Positions 46,055 through 58,342 of a stretch of 64,000 nt of DNA are shown here, one piece after another. Both the position numbers and the translations under genes were made by a program. Origin of the DNA: Voacanga thouarsii (taxonomy: Eukaryota > Streptophyta > Magnoliopsida > Gentianales > Apocynaceae); contig JANUWF010001631.1 of the NCBI GenBank assembly GCA_026120185.1, positions 2,599,501-2,663,500 of the forward strand, read 5' to 3'. The notes under the pieces were generated by a model, which was given only the letters and a program-made list of their open reading frames with translations, was not told the DNA's origin and did not search any database. How positions within the stretch are numbered: position 1 is the stretch's first letter; each line of letters begins with the position of its first letter.

Positions 46055-49000
46055 ATGAGTTTCACAAAGTGGTTCTTGGTTAGTGGATGCTCAAGACACA
46101 TGACCGAAAATGCAGTCCTATTAGAAGATGTTCAAGCTACAAATGATGGGTTCGTTACCTTTGGAGACAAAAAGAATGGAAAGATACTTAGTATAGGTAA
46201 CACTGGTAAAGGATCTTCAACCATTATCAAACAAGTATTATTAATTAATGAGCTGAAATACAACTTGCTTAGCATTAATCAATTATGTGACAATGGTTGC
46301 AAAGTTATTTTTGAGAAAGATTCTTGCTCTATTATGGACAGCTCAAGTAATGAAACAATTTTTGTAGCTAACCATGTTGGAAATGTATATATATTCTATC
46401 TTGATGATTTTATGGCTCATGATATTAGATATCTTTCTGTGCATGATAATGATGGCTATCTTTGGCATAGAAGGCTAAGCCATGTATCATTTGATTTGCT
46501 AAACAAATTGTCTTCAAAAGAGCTTGTTAGGGGATTGTCCAAAATGAAGTTTGACAAAAGCAAAATATGTGATGTATGCCAATTTGCAAAATAGATCAAA
46601 ACTTTTTTTAAGTCCAAGAAAATTATTTCCACATCAAAACCCCTTGAATTAATACATATGGATTTGTTTGGACCGAGGAGGACCATTAGCCATGGTAGTA
46701 AGAGGTATGCTTATATTCTAGTAGATGATTTCTCAAGATTTACTTGGACTTTATTTCTCGGACAAAAAAATACAGCATTCTCTGAATTTTTTAGATTATT
46801 CAAGTGTGTTTAAAACTCTCTTGGCTGCAAATTAATTTCTATTAGGAGTGACAATGGTAGAGAATTCTGTAATAATGAGTTTACCCATTTTTGTGATGAG
46901 AATGGAGTTTTTCACAACTTTTTAGCTGCTAAAAATGCTCAACAAAATGGTATTGTTGAAAGGAAAAATAGAACCTTGCAAGAAATGGCTAGATCCATGA
47001 ATTGTGAAAACTCCCTTCCAAAATACTTTTGGGCTGAAGCTGTCAATACAACTTGTTATATCGTTAACTGAGTCATGCTGAGATCTTTTTTAAGACAAAC
47101 ACCATTTGAGCTTATGTTTGACAAAATTCTATCAATTTCATATTTTAAAGTATTTGACTGTAAATGTTTTGTTTTTAATACCTGAGACAATCTTGAAAAA
47201 TTTGATAGTAAATCTGATAAGGCTATATTCCTTGGATACTCTTCCAATAAAAAGGCATATAGAGTGTACAATAAGAGAACTCTATGTGTGGAAGAGTCCG
47301 TACATATTTTCCTTGATGGATCTAACATTTATACATCAAGAAAAGATGATAATAATGTAGGGATTTCAAAAGGAAAAAGCAAAGAATAGCATAAAGCTCC
47401 ATTGCTGGACATTCATGCCAAAGAAGAAAAATTTGAAGAGAAACAAGTAGAACAAAGAAAGTAAGAAAATGAAGAGTTCACTGATCAAGGGCTACCAAAG
47501 GATTGTAAGTACAAAACTAGTCATCCAAAAGAACAAATTATTAGTGATCCTAGCTGTAGGGTCAAAGCTAGTTGGTATTTTATAGACAATTTTAATTTAC
47601 TTTCTAGTATTGAACTTAATTATATTGATGTGGCCTTGCATGATAATTTTTGGATACTGGCTATGCAAGAAGAGCTGAACCAATCTGAGAGAAATCAAAT
47701 TTGAAAACTTATCCCTAGACCACTTGATCATCTGGTTATTGGTATTAAGTGGGTTTTCAGAAACAAACTTGATGAACATGGAGTGATGATTAGAAATAAA
47801 GTTAGACTTGTTGCCCAATGATTCAATTAAGAAGAAGGCATTGACTATGACGAGACATATGTTCCCGTTGCTAGATTAGAGTCCATAAGAATGCTACTTG
47901 CCTTTGCATCTTTCAAAAATTTCATGCTTTATCAAATGGATGTTAAAGGTGCATTTTTGAATGGTTTTATTAAAGAGGAGGTATATGTAAAACAACCTCT
48001 AGGTTTTATTCATGAGTACTTTCCAAATCACGTTTTCAAACTCTCAAAAACTCTTTATGGTTTAAAACAAGCCCCACGAGCTTGGTATTGAAGGTTTGGT
48101 GAATTCTTACTCTTAAAAGTTTTTCAAAAGGCCTAATTGGTACTACACTATTTATTAAGTTAGAAAATTTTGATGATCTTCTCATTGTCCAAATTTATGT
48201 TGATGATATCATTTTTGGTACTACTAATGAATCCTTGTGTAAGATGTTTGCTAAGATAATGTAGTAAGAATTCAAGATGAGCATGATGAGAAAGCTCAAC
48301 TTCTTCCTCGGATTGCAAATTAAACAAACCAAGGACGGAATTTTTCTAAATCAAGCTAAGTACGCTAAGGAACTGCTCAAAAGTTTCGGTATGAACGAAG
48401 CCAAAGAAATCAGTACACCTATAAGTACTTCTCTAAAACTTGACGAGGATGAAAAGGGTAAGAAAGTAGACGAATCAAAATACAAAAGTATGATTGGAAG
48501 TTTGCTATATCTTACTGTTATCTGATAAGATATTATGTTTTTAGTTTGTCTTTGTGCCAAATTTCAATCGTGCCCAAAAGAATCTCACTTATGTGACGCG
48601 AAACATATCATTAGATATTTGGTTGGAACATATGATTATGGTTTATGGTATCCTCGTACTTACACCTTGGATCTTATAGACTACACTGATACAGATTATG
48701 CAGGCTGTAAAGTTGAATGAAAAAGCACTAGCGCATTGTCAATTTCTCAGACATTCTCTAGTGTCATGGCATAGCAAGAAATAAACTTGTGTATTCTTAT
48801 CCACAACTGAGGCTGAATATATTGTAGCAAGAAGCTGTTGTACGCAAATCTTGTGGATGAAAAACACACTGTTTGATTTTAGTCTTAATTTTGATTGCGT
48901 ACCTATACTATGTGATAATACAAGTGCAATTAATTTAACAAAAAATCATGTTCAACATTATAGAACTTAGCATATTGAGATCAAGCATCATTTTGTTAGA

Positions 49001-49139
49001 GATCATATTCTTAAAGAAGATGTGTGTGTTGAATATATCCCAACAAATGAACAGCTTGCAGATATTTTTACAAAACCTCTTCTTGAAGAAAGATTTAATC
49101 ATTTAAGAAGAGGTCTAGGAATTATCAAGATCATGTAAC
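46055..49139 (+). pseudogene. Sirevirus pol (protease, integrase, reverse transcriptase, RNase H), broken
   Basis: Protease opens WFLVSGCSRHMT: the catalytic Asp is Val. Integrase: WHRRLSHVSFDLLNKL ... CDVCQFAK (46460-46590), then after a stop IHMDLFGP, IRSDNGREF (46845-46875) and QQNGIVERKNRTLQEMA; a stop replaces a codon near 47070. Reverse transcriptase: WVFRNKLDEHG region (47750-47780), MDVKGAFLNGFIKEEVYVKQP (47937-48000), LYGLKQAPRAWY with a stop after it, the intact palm YVDDIIFGT (about 48198-48225), two adjacent stops near 48262, LNFFLGLQIKQTKDGIFLNQ and SMIGSLLYL. RNase H: DYAGCKVE, EAEYIVARSCC, LCDNTSAINLTKN and IKHHFVRDHILKEDV, ending TAA at 49137-49139. At least seven lesions; it cannot encode an active polyprotein. 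Confidence 0.93.
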
Positions 49140-49625
49140 TGATAATTTGCCAAATATTGGTTTGTTTATGTTTGTAGAAATACTAAAGACACAACTTTTG
49201 GACGCAATATCTGAAAAACACGACTCCAAAATCTCCTTAGTTGAACTGATTCTATTCCACCTTTTAGATGAACGATTTTAGACTCAGTCAAAATCTAAAA
49301 TGTCGGCAGTTCAAAATTTATGAAAAGCCAAAATTTTTTTTGCTACCCGGGTGAAAGAAAATGTAAACCCATAAATGACTTTTTAAATTTCAAATATCTG
49401 CACTTTTTTTAAAAAAATCAATACCTCTGGCGAAAATTCTGTGATGTAAAGTACTTGATTGTACTTATTCTATCTAGAACCTGGGAAATCTAAAAAAAAA
49501 AAAGGCTTTCACTCTATCTCTCTTGGAAATCAGAAATCGACATTGCTCTTTGTCACTCTCAAAATTTCAACTTCATCTTCTCTAAAACTAAACTGAAAAT
49601 CCTTCACCTTCTCTTTGCTTCTGCT
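49140..49625 (+). other. Spacer between Sirevirus pol and ORF3
   Basis: Nearly 490 bp of AT-rich sequence with no ORF, ending at the first ATG of the third ORF. A pyrimidine-rich stretch (49510-49620) precedes that ATG and could hold a splice acceptor for a separate message, but no definite site can be assigned. Confidence 0.6.
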
Positions 49626-49904
49626 ATGACAAAAACAACAAAATCTATCAAAGGAGCTGTAAAAAGGACCAAGATGGGGAAGAAAAGCAAACCAGTGACT
49701 AAGACAAAAGCGGCTGCACCGCTGGACACCAAGCAGAAAGAAAAGTAAACCGCTGAGGAAGCCTTACGATTCAACTTATCTGCAGAGCATATTGCACCAA
49801 AAAGCTCTGAGACTTAGGTACCACGCTTTCTTGATAAAAAATGAGAATATGATTTCAATGATTAGCTATCTAGGAATAGAACTATGGTTTCAGGATATCG
49901 AGTT

Positions 49905-52900
49905 TGTGAAACCCTAGTCAAAACCAACCTTAGAGTAAGGGGGTTGGGATGCATATCATAATTTATTGCATGTTTAAATATATTTTTAAATGATTTTATG
50001 TGCTTTGGATTTGAGTTTATTGTCTTGAAGGCTTAGTTGTGAGTATTGCTTGAGAAGGGCAAAATAGTAATTTTTTGTTGAGGTGGAAAAAGGGAGATAG
50101 CTTGAGGATTGAATAAGAAAATAATTTATAGAGGAAAAATAAGAACAAGAGTTGTTGTGGTTTAGTGGATAGAGCTTTGGGATTAATTTTTGAGGTCTTG
50201 TGTTTAAATTCCATCAGAGGAGCTTTAGTTTGGTTAAATTTTATTTTTGCTTGGGAAGTAATAATTTCGGCCTTATGTGCTTGGAGTAGGGTAGAGATGT
50301 TGTCCTAAGAGAGACATGTTAGGAGTATCTTCATTCTACTCCTTTGCCCTACACAAAATTCCTAAGGGCAATTCATTTCCCTTTGATATTTAATTTTCCT
50401 TATTTCTCAACTCATTAGTTTGATCAAGTTGTTCTAGCCATTTTCTTTTTAGAAATTTCAGTAAAGTGCTGTGGCTTTGTAGGATCAAAATGTCTTAGTA
50501 AAAGACATCTTATAGTCTGAAAATGTGGAAGAGTTCACTCTAGTGAACTGGCTAAAAGTTCACTCTAGCTAAGTTCATCTTCCTTCTTGGAATGAACTGA
50601 AAATTTTCAGCTTCTTGTGCCTTCAAAGTGTTGAGATTCTTAGATAATATTCCCTCCCAAATGCTGCAAGAAAAATGGTTTTTTGGATCAGCTTGCTACC
50701 TGAATTTCTCTAGCCATTTTCGGACTGCACAAAGATGGTGCAAAACCAGGAAAATTCCTAGGCAAATTCGCACCTTTGGGAGTCCAAAACCAAGCTGTTT
50801 TCTTCCAGATTTTGTTCAGCACCTTAGCTATGTTTTTCCTCCATGAAGAAGGCTGGAAACCAGCCTTGAAATCCCCTAAAATTTCTCTTCAAACTCTCTG
50901 CAAGCTGGCTGGAAAATGGCAGCCGAAAACTGCCTAGGAAAAATTCCAGCCTGCGAAAATGCTGTGCAGGATTTTGTCCAGCTTTGTTTCCTAATTCTCT
51001 CCTAGCCGAAACCCCATTCTTGTTATGCATAAACCACCCTTAAACCTTTAGTAACTGAGATCCATTATATCCCTTAAACTTCTGCACAAAATTCAGACAT
51101 GGCTACCCAAAAATCTCTTCAACATATCCCTGCAATCATGCTTGATTGATTACCAAAATTCCAGCCACCATAGTTTAACAACCTTCCATAAAGTATCCCT
51201 CAAATAACCTGACTTTTTCTTCACCAATATGCTCCTTGTTTTCGGCCACCATAAGCCTCCTTAAACCAGCTTTCAATCAACTGAAATACTGCTCAAAACA
51301 GTCGGCCATGGCAGACTTCCAAAGCTCTCCAATAATCAAGATATTCTTGAATATTTAGTTTCCAAATTTGCTTTCTAAAAATATTCTTCAAGGATTTCAA
51401 CAACTAGCCTTTCTTTTTCCTTCCAAACCAGAGAATCATCTTCCTAAACCTTGCAAAAAATTCAGCTAGCCCTAATTCTTACTGAATTTCAGCAGCTGCA
51501 AAACAAAAACCTCTCAATTCCCTTCAACCTTCAATAACACACACAACACACCAAGAACACCTACTCCTTCCTTTCACTTAATACCCCTCTAAACCACTTC
51601 AAATCTTCTCTAAAATTTCTAGATTTAACCTACTCACTGCCATGAGTCCATCAACACCATTCTTAACATCAAACTCCACAAACCAACTTGCTAGTTTGGA
51701 TAAAAAACCAGAAAATTCTGTAAAGGCTCAAGAATACCTTCAAGGTAGGTTTGTTCTAACAACTTCATCTTCTCCAATCTTGATCTCTAGTGAAAATATA
51801 TATGAATAAACATACTAATGGTCTCTCTTTCTCTCATGGCCGAAACTCTCTTCTCTTGGCCGGATGGCTTCTTCTCCCATGGCCATGCTTTCTCCATCTT
51901 TCTTGGATGAATTTAGGCATCTAGGAGTTGAGATCCATTCTAAACTCCTTCAAGGTATTCCTCGACCGAGTAAGTCCCTTCAATCTTTCTTTTAAATTCT
52001 AGATTTATGTCTCTAGGATGATGTTGATAGTAGGTGGATTGTGATAGGATTTGAGTATGTATTGTTGAGACTGAAGCATGAATATATGTATGCTTGTGAA
52101 GGAGATGGGATTTATGCATGGAAGGATTATCTTGGTTGATTGTATGATGATTTGAGGTTTGATGAATGTCTCCATGTTATAGGTAGTATTTGTGATTAAG
52201 TATGCTAGAGATTATGTCACCTTTGGTGAATAGGATTTATATTCATGTTAGATTGTTGAAGCCATGATCATATTTATGCTAGTAGGGGTTAGATAATGTC
52301 TTGATAAATTGAGATCTATGCTTGTATGTATGATTTGGATGATTTGATGAATTGAAGGATTGTATATGTTCATGATTGTGAATAGCCATGGAAATATGAT
52401 CATGATCTAGTTGTCCCTAGGCTAATTTTTATTTCATGAATAAAATATCTAATAATATAATTTTGCTAGTAATTTCGAAAAAATCCTAGGAAGGGTGGAT
52501 TTGGATTATTATATATATAAAGGATATTTTAGTCAAATAAATAATAGTTTTGATAGAAAAATAAAATATATCGATATTATATAAAAATAATGAAATCAAC
52601 TAAAGCCTTTTTTTTTTTGAAATAATCATAATTAGTAAAATACTTATTATTAAAATTTAATTATTATCTTTTAATCAAAACCTATTAAAATGTATTTATT
52701 ATTTTCCAAGCGAGGCTCATTAAAATTCATTTTTCAACTAACTTTAGTTATCAATTATTTTCTAACAGTTAAATTATTAATAAATCATTATTTTTCTTAA
52801 AAACCACCTAAGACTCTTCATCAAATAAGCTCTAAATTTTCTTAGCAATATTTAAACCTTTAACTTATTAGTACTTATTTCCCAAAACATTAATTATTTT

Positions 52901-54234
52901 AAATATCAAATTATCCTTAGCTTATAAACCTATTTACTTATTGTTTGGCCTTAAAGCTTGGCACACTAGGATCATGATAGTAGTAAGTTGAGTTGTTTAA
53001 ATTGAGAAAGTGAATTTTGGCTTGAGTTTGATTGTGGTTTGTATTTGCCCATGCGGGGTTAGGTCAGCAGTTGGAGACCTTTTTATTGTGAGCAAAAATC
53101 AGGTAAGCTCCTGCATAAAACCTGATTGATAAAAAGTGTTTAATTATGGCAAGCCAAATGTAGAGTACATGGACACTCATCTTTGTAAAGGCAATTGAGG
53201 ATTGTCTCCTGTCTTATTTTTGTCAAACAAATTATTTGAAAACCAATAAGAAGATTTATTCAAACTCAAAACTCTTTCTAAAACTGATTTTGACAAAGAC
53301 TTCGGAAACCCTTAATTGCCATGTTCAAGTGGAACTATGTTTTGTTCATTTTTTTTCCCAAGTGGGATATGTTACGTTGAGTACTCAATAAGGGTGGACT
53401 ACTAGGGCTAGTCTTTGAGGGGTTAGGGTAAGTCTCTCAGTAGGTGGCCACCTCTGAGGGGTGAGTCATTCCTGGATGAGACGACAGTCCAGTAGGTCGT
53501 GCCGGTCTGAGCTAGCAGGGTTCTTTTTCAGTCAAGTGACTGTGTTTTGCCAGAATGGACACCCGGTTGTTGTTTGGGTATAGAGAATGAGGAGTATCTT
53601 GCCCAGTAGGCCGATCACCTACTTTTGTCAGTTTGCACAAAGTGTGGCATTCTGACATGCGGTATGCACAAAGTGTGGCATGATGACCATTCGGTTATGG
53701 GGCCTAACTTGTGGTAACCCGTAATCCTTTCTTTCGAGTGGTTGATTTTCTAAATTATGTATGGCTGGAAAAGCCAAAACACCACTCTTGCTTTTGACGG
53801 ATGTTTATTGCTTGCCAGTGATCTCTTATAAAGAATTTTATACTTTGCATTCATGAACTGTTTTCACCCGACACTTAAATACACACGGACTTACTGAGAT
53901 TTCTGTCTCACCACCATTTTTACCATGATTTCAGGTCGATTTTGCTGTGGGGATGAGTAGCTAGATTATGCCTGCTTTGAAAGATTTTCTGATGATTTAT
54001 TTTTGCGTTATGTTTTGGGGAGATGAGAGTGGATAAATTTTATTATGGATTTATTTTTGGTATTCTCGGATTTATTCTTGGATTGATGTTTATTTTTGGA
54101 TGTAATAAATTTTAGGTTCAAGTATCTTTTTTTTATCCCGCTATTTTATTTGTGTGACTAGTTATAAAGTCCCCTTGGCCTTTGGACGAAGCGACGTCTC
54201 TGGCCCTGGCGGGTCTAGGTAGTGGGGTGTTACA
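49905..54234 (+). mobile_element. Tekay-like Ty3/gypsy solo LTR inside Sirevirus ORF3
   Basis: Perfect target duplication GAGTT (49900-49904 and 54235-54239). Ends TGTGAAACCCTAG and GGTAGTGGGGTGTTACA, a TG...CA LTR with degenerate inverted termini. 4330 bp without gag-pol. Shared with the minus-strand copy at 2984-6378: the tRNA-like segment near the start, gene-like but non-coding Phe/Ser-rich middle, and the ACTTACTGAGATTTCTGTCTCACC motif (53887-53910) near the end. The two copies are strongly diverged. Open frames at 50628-50846 and 50824-51030 have no recognisable domain. Confidence 0.85.
50158..50212 (+). other. tRNA-like A-box/B-box segment inside the Tekay-like LTR
   Basis: TGGTTTAGTGGA (50158-50169) followed by TAGAGC matches the A box and D-arm of tRNAs; GTTTAAATTCC (50202-50212) is a weaker B box. 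The end-to-end span is 55 bp, identical to the copy at 6072-6126, although sequence between the boxes differs. Confidence 0.5.
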
Positions 54235-55575
54235 GAGTTGATGCTGGGGGATTCTTAAATTTCTTTGATATTCTGAATATGTTCAAAAATCTGGGTTAGG
54301 GAGCTTTATTGACAGTTGATGAGAAGTTATATATCCCATTAGTTTTGGAGTTTTATGTAAATTTGAAATAGGGACGAGTTGAGGAGACTAGATGAGGGTT
54401 TATGGTGCAATGGTATAGCACTAGAGTAGGATATATGAATTTAGAATTTGATCATCGATTGCTAAATCGAATTTCTGGAGTAAGAGATGGAGGGATTCAG
54501 TTTTTCGAGATGAACAAGTTTCCTGAAGGGACGAACATTTTTTATTTGGGAAGATTTGAAGAAAGATTCTTTGGTGGGATGAGTTTTAAGAACTCGGGTA
54601 ATAGAAATACAAAATGGCTAAATGGTACTAGAAGAGTCTTACACCATATAGTGTCGACCATGGTTGCCCCAAGCTTTGGGCATAAAACTTCAGTAAGTAT
54701 CATGCAAATGAAACTACTACTAGCTTTTTTTGAAGGTCGACAAATCATCTTTAGATTTTTAGCGGTAAAATTGATGATGCAGTCAAGAAACACTTCTCAT
54801 AAGACACTTCCATATGATAATCTTTTGACCAAAGTATTCAAGTACTTCAATATGGATTTAAACAAGTGTGGGTCTAGTCAGATGAAGACAAATGTGTATA
54901 ACATGGAATCATTCAAAAGAATGGGTTTTGTTTAAGTAAATAGTGGATGGGTTTTGCTCAGAGATCTATTGGATGAAGAAAAAGAAAAGGTGTTAAAAAT
55001 TAAGGGGGAAGGAAAATGAGCTGTTCAACTTGCAGGAACTAAAAGAAAGGCTGAGACAAACTTAAGACATGTCCTCTAGCAAGGGAAAATAGAAAATTCA
55101 GGACACAAGTATCAATCAGAGCATTCTGAAAGCCATAAATTTATTAGCTGTTAAGGTAGACAGCCTCAGTTTAGAAATCCAGAATTTTGGGTACAGGCTA
55201 ACTACTGTGGAAGAGAAGGATAAAAAGACTATATCCATGCTTGATAAATCAGTACTATTTCAAGACCAAATGACTAAAGAACAAATTTCCCAAGAGGAAG
55301 AAAATGAAAATGAACAAGACGCTGTGAAGGAAAAAGAGGCTGAAGAATTGCAAGCTACTTAGATAGAATAGCAATTGAAAGACAAAGATCTTGGTCAACA
55401 ACAAACATCTAAGGAAAGTGAAGAAGAAAGGCAGTCACCTGTGCATAAAGAAGAGTTAGCACCCCCTATCCCCACTAAGGTCCCTATTCTCAAACCGGCC
55501 ATAGCTGGCAACTTATTTGGTAAAAGGCAGAAACATGTGGTTGTCAAACAGAAGTCTAGTCGCATTGCTAGGTAG

Positions 55576-57033
55576 CACTCCAAAAAGGGTGCCGGGTTTA
55601 AGTCAGCAACCATCCACATTTCCTAAGTGACCATTTCTGTGGACTGCTTACAAGACTTCCTCTGCCTGAACCTTTTTTTTATTGCTTTTCCATTGACAAT
55701 TACCTTTATCAATCTGCACTAGTATTTGAACTGCATTTTAGCTACTCTATCTGCTATATATATTTATGCCAAATATATATTTTAGCTATTCTATTTGATC
55801 AACTTTATTCTACTTATTTTCTACTTCTACATTTTGAATTATGACAAAAGAGGAGAAAAATATATAGACTTGTTGGGTGATTGTGTGTATAGACGGCGGA
55901 TATATAGATTGTTGTTGATGATATATAGACTTATTAGGTGATTGTGTGATATATAGATTATTAATGATGATAAATAGACTATGGAAATACATTGTGTGAT
56001 GTTGTGAATAGATTGTGGATATATAGATTGTATGATGATGTGAATTATGAAATATGAAAACTCACTATAGATTCTGATTATGCCTGCTTATGATCATAGT
56101 TCAAAAAATGCAGACAGAGAAGATTGTGGTGTTTTGATGGAGACTATATTGAGATATCATTGTTGTTGGGGACAAAAGAGATTGAAGTATGAGTATGAGT
56201 CCATTGTGCATTCTAACAAATTGAGATTTAGCTGACTGAATAATTTTTTTTTGAAAATGATTATGATATGCTCTATGTTAAAAATTTCGGATGATGAGGA
56301 TATTTATACTTATATTTTTTTGATTGCTCAGAAAATTTTCTTGTATCTGAAATATCTTAAGAAATATAGGCTGGATAAAATCTCTAAAAATTCATTTTTT
56401 TCACCTTGCACATATACTATGGGAGTTTTGGATGCATATTTCTTCAATCCAAAAGTCTAGTCCAAAAATGGGTTCTAAAAAGGCTAGCTTCTGACTAATT
56501 TTACCTTATTTTGGACACATGTTTTGGAAATCCAAAAACCTTACATCGAAAAGTTCCTTAAGGAGATTAGCTTCTGTCTCACTTCTCCTAGTTTGGATTC
56601 ACATTTTGAAAGTTCAAAATTTTAAATCCAGTCTTACTCTTAAAACACAGTTTTTGGCTTTACATCCTATAATCTTATATGCACATATGAAGGGGGAGCA
56701 TTTCATCTTATGATTTATATTCTATACCTCTGTGTGTACATATCTATACATTTTTTTACTACTAATTGTGGCTTATTAAGGAATAGTCGTATGATGGAAG
56801 GAAGAAGGATATGAAGGTAGGTTGGGCCATAAGCTCATTAAGTCATATTTATGAGTACATGCTTTAAAATTTCTGTCTTAATCTCATAAGCACTCTTTGA
56901 GTCCTATAATGAGACAATGCATTTTAATGAAAAATATTCTTATCTCTCTCATTCTAATATGTCCGTATTGTATATATCATTGTTTTTATATCACAATCCC
57001 ATCAAGTTTGTTATCACTTAAAAAGGGGGAGAT
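55576..57033 (+). promoter_or_regulatory. Sirevirus 3' untranslated region with repeated polypurine tracts
   Basis: No ORF supported. AAAAAGGGGGAGAT at 57020-57033 abuts the 3' LTR and is the PPT; a second, GAAGGGGGAGC, lies at 56689-56699. Repeated PPTs are a known Sirevirus trait. At 55860-56050 there is a loose tandem array of a (A/G)TATATAGATT-like unit. The 60-70-codon frames at 56251-56460 and 56519-56713 have no known motif. Confidence 0.7.
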
Positions 57034-58337
57034 TGTTAGCTCTAAGGGTATTCTCTTATGTTTTGACTTATGACAAACATTGATGAGGACTAACTCATGT
57101 GACTTACGTGTGATAGGACATGTTTGACCCAGTTCTTTCAAGATATGCAAATAAGGTTGCTAAGTAACTCTTAAGGAAATGGAATCCAAAGTAGTGATTG
57201 ATCAAGAACAACTTCAACTTAAAAGTTCACAAGATCATGAAGTCCTTGAGAAAGAACTTTAGATTAGGAATCTTTTTGTTAAGGTATTTTGTATAAATTC
57301 TTATGTCGTCTTTACTTTATAATTCAATTTATTTCTATCTTGAAGCACACAAGCAAAAAGATTTCAAAGTATTAAATTTTCAGAATATTGGATTGAGTAA
57401 TTTGGATGGCTCTGCATCCAAACACTTCGTCCAAAACTCTATGAACAGTGTCAAAATACTTCTGCCTAGAAAAGTGCCATTTCGGACTCATCTTTTGGAC
57501 GCTCCATTGTCCGATCCTTGAGTCTAAAACTCTGGAAAATCTGACAGTGAGAAACTAGCTGTTTCTAGCCGTTGGAGCTTCACTTTTTTTCTTCTATAAA
57601 AGCTTTCAAAAATCGATTTTAAAGCAGATTTTTTTCTATCTTTCTAAAAAACACTCTTACTCTTTAGAATACAAAAATCTCCCATTTCATATAGTGCTTC
57701 AAAGCGAAATCTGATTGTTTTAAAAGGTAAAAGTTGTTGGTGCTCATTTGTTTGTACATTTGCTCGAAAGTGTGAGCTATCTCTATTTCATTCTTATAAA
57801 ATTTTGGAATATCAAGGTTGTGGTGTAAAACCTATTTGGGGTGAGCCTTGATTTGTAACTGATTGAGAGGTTTGGTTAAAACCAAGTGTGGTGATCCTCT
57901 CTTGTAATTGGTGTAGGCAAACACCATTGCGTTGGCTTGAGTTTATAGTGATTTGATTTAAAATCCTTAAGTTGAGCTTAAGGTAGTTGATGTAGATCTT
58001 TCAGGATCAAATCACTATAAATCTCTTGTTCATCTTTCTTGCATTTCACTTCTGTCTGCTTGCGAATTTCTTTGACCAACAGTTTCAATCATTCAAAAGA
58101 AATATTTATGATTCTTGCCAACCCATCTTTAGTTTTGTAGTAATTGCACATCTTTTGTCTCATTTCATTAAGATCCTAGTTGGTTCCTTAAGGCTACTCA
58201 AAAACTTTTCTTTACATATCTAGCAAACTTCTCAATCTGAAAAACAAAAGGAGGACTTAAAAAAAAAAGTTGATCCTTTTTTAAAGGTGTTTTAAATTTT
58301 TTAAAAACCTTATTCACCCTCCCTCTAAGGTTTTTTA
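57034..58337 (+). repeat. Sirevirus 3' LTR
   Basis: 1304 bp, uninterrupted, TGTTAGCTCTAAGG...TAAGGTTTTTTA; the terminal CA has become TA. It shows what the 5' LTR looked like before copia-2 inserted and confirms that insertion site. A 72-codon frame 57303-57521 is discussed in the findings. Confidence 0.92.
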
Positions 58338-58342
58338 TATGT

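Larger units (their letters stand above)
49626..55575 (+). pseudogene. Sirevirus third ORF (env position), split by a solo LTR
   Basis: Part 1 is 49626-49904, part 2 54240-55575; the join at the GAGTT duplication keeps the frame. It starts MTKTTKSIKGAVKRTKMGKK, very Lys-rich. The middle (54240-54935) resembles the central domain of plant 'putative transposon protein' families (PF20167 type), with a LEFYVNLK and LNRISGVRDGGIQFFE pattern. The C-terminal third (55080-55360) is heptad-like and Glu/Lys-rich, with LLAVKVDSLSLEIQNFGYRL, a probable coiled coil, and the ORF ends basic (KQKSSRIAR). I see no clear signal peptide or membrane span, so I call it ORF3 rather than an envelope gene. Stops occur in part 1 and at several places in part 2 (for example near 54370, 54936 and 55362). 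Function unknown. Confidence 0.7.
22649..58337 (+). mobile_element. Sirevirus-like Ty1/copia retrotransposon with a third ORF, carrying nested insertions
   Basis: LTRs start TGTTA(G/C)C(C/T)CTAAGG and end ...TTTTTCA: 5' LTR 22649-23050 plus 43289-44182 (1296 bp), 3' LTR 57034-58337 (1304 bp). A copia PBS follows the 5' LTR and a G-rich PPT precedes the 3' LTR. Order inside: gag, protease, integrase, reverse transcriptase, RNase H, then a third ORF before a long 3' untranslated region. The gag zinc knuckle with a following Lys-rich and acidic NICFM segment, the extra ORF and the repeated polypurine tracts are Sirevirus traits. Flanks AATGT (22644-22648) and TATGT (58338-58342) differ at one base. 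Removing the two nested insertions leaves about 11.1 kb. LTRs differ at very roughly 10% over their first 200 bases by hand count. Every ORF is broken. Confidence 0.88.

Noticed and set aside
49626..55575. Naming Sirevirus ORF3 an envelope gene
   Set aside because: Only its position suggests this; no clear signal peptide or membrane span is visible.
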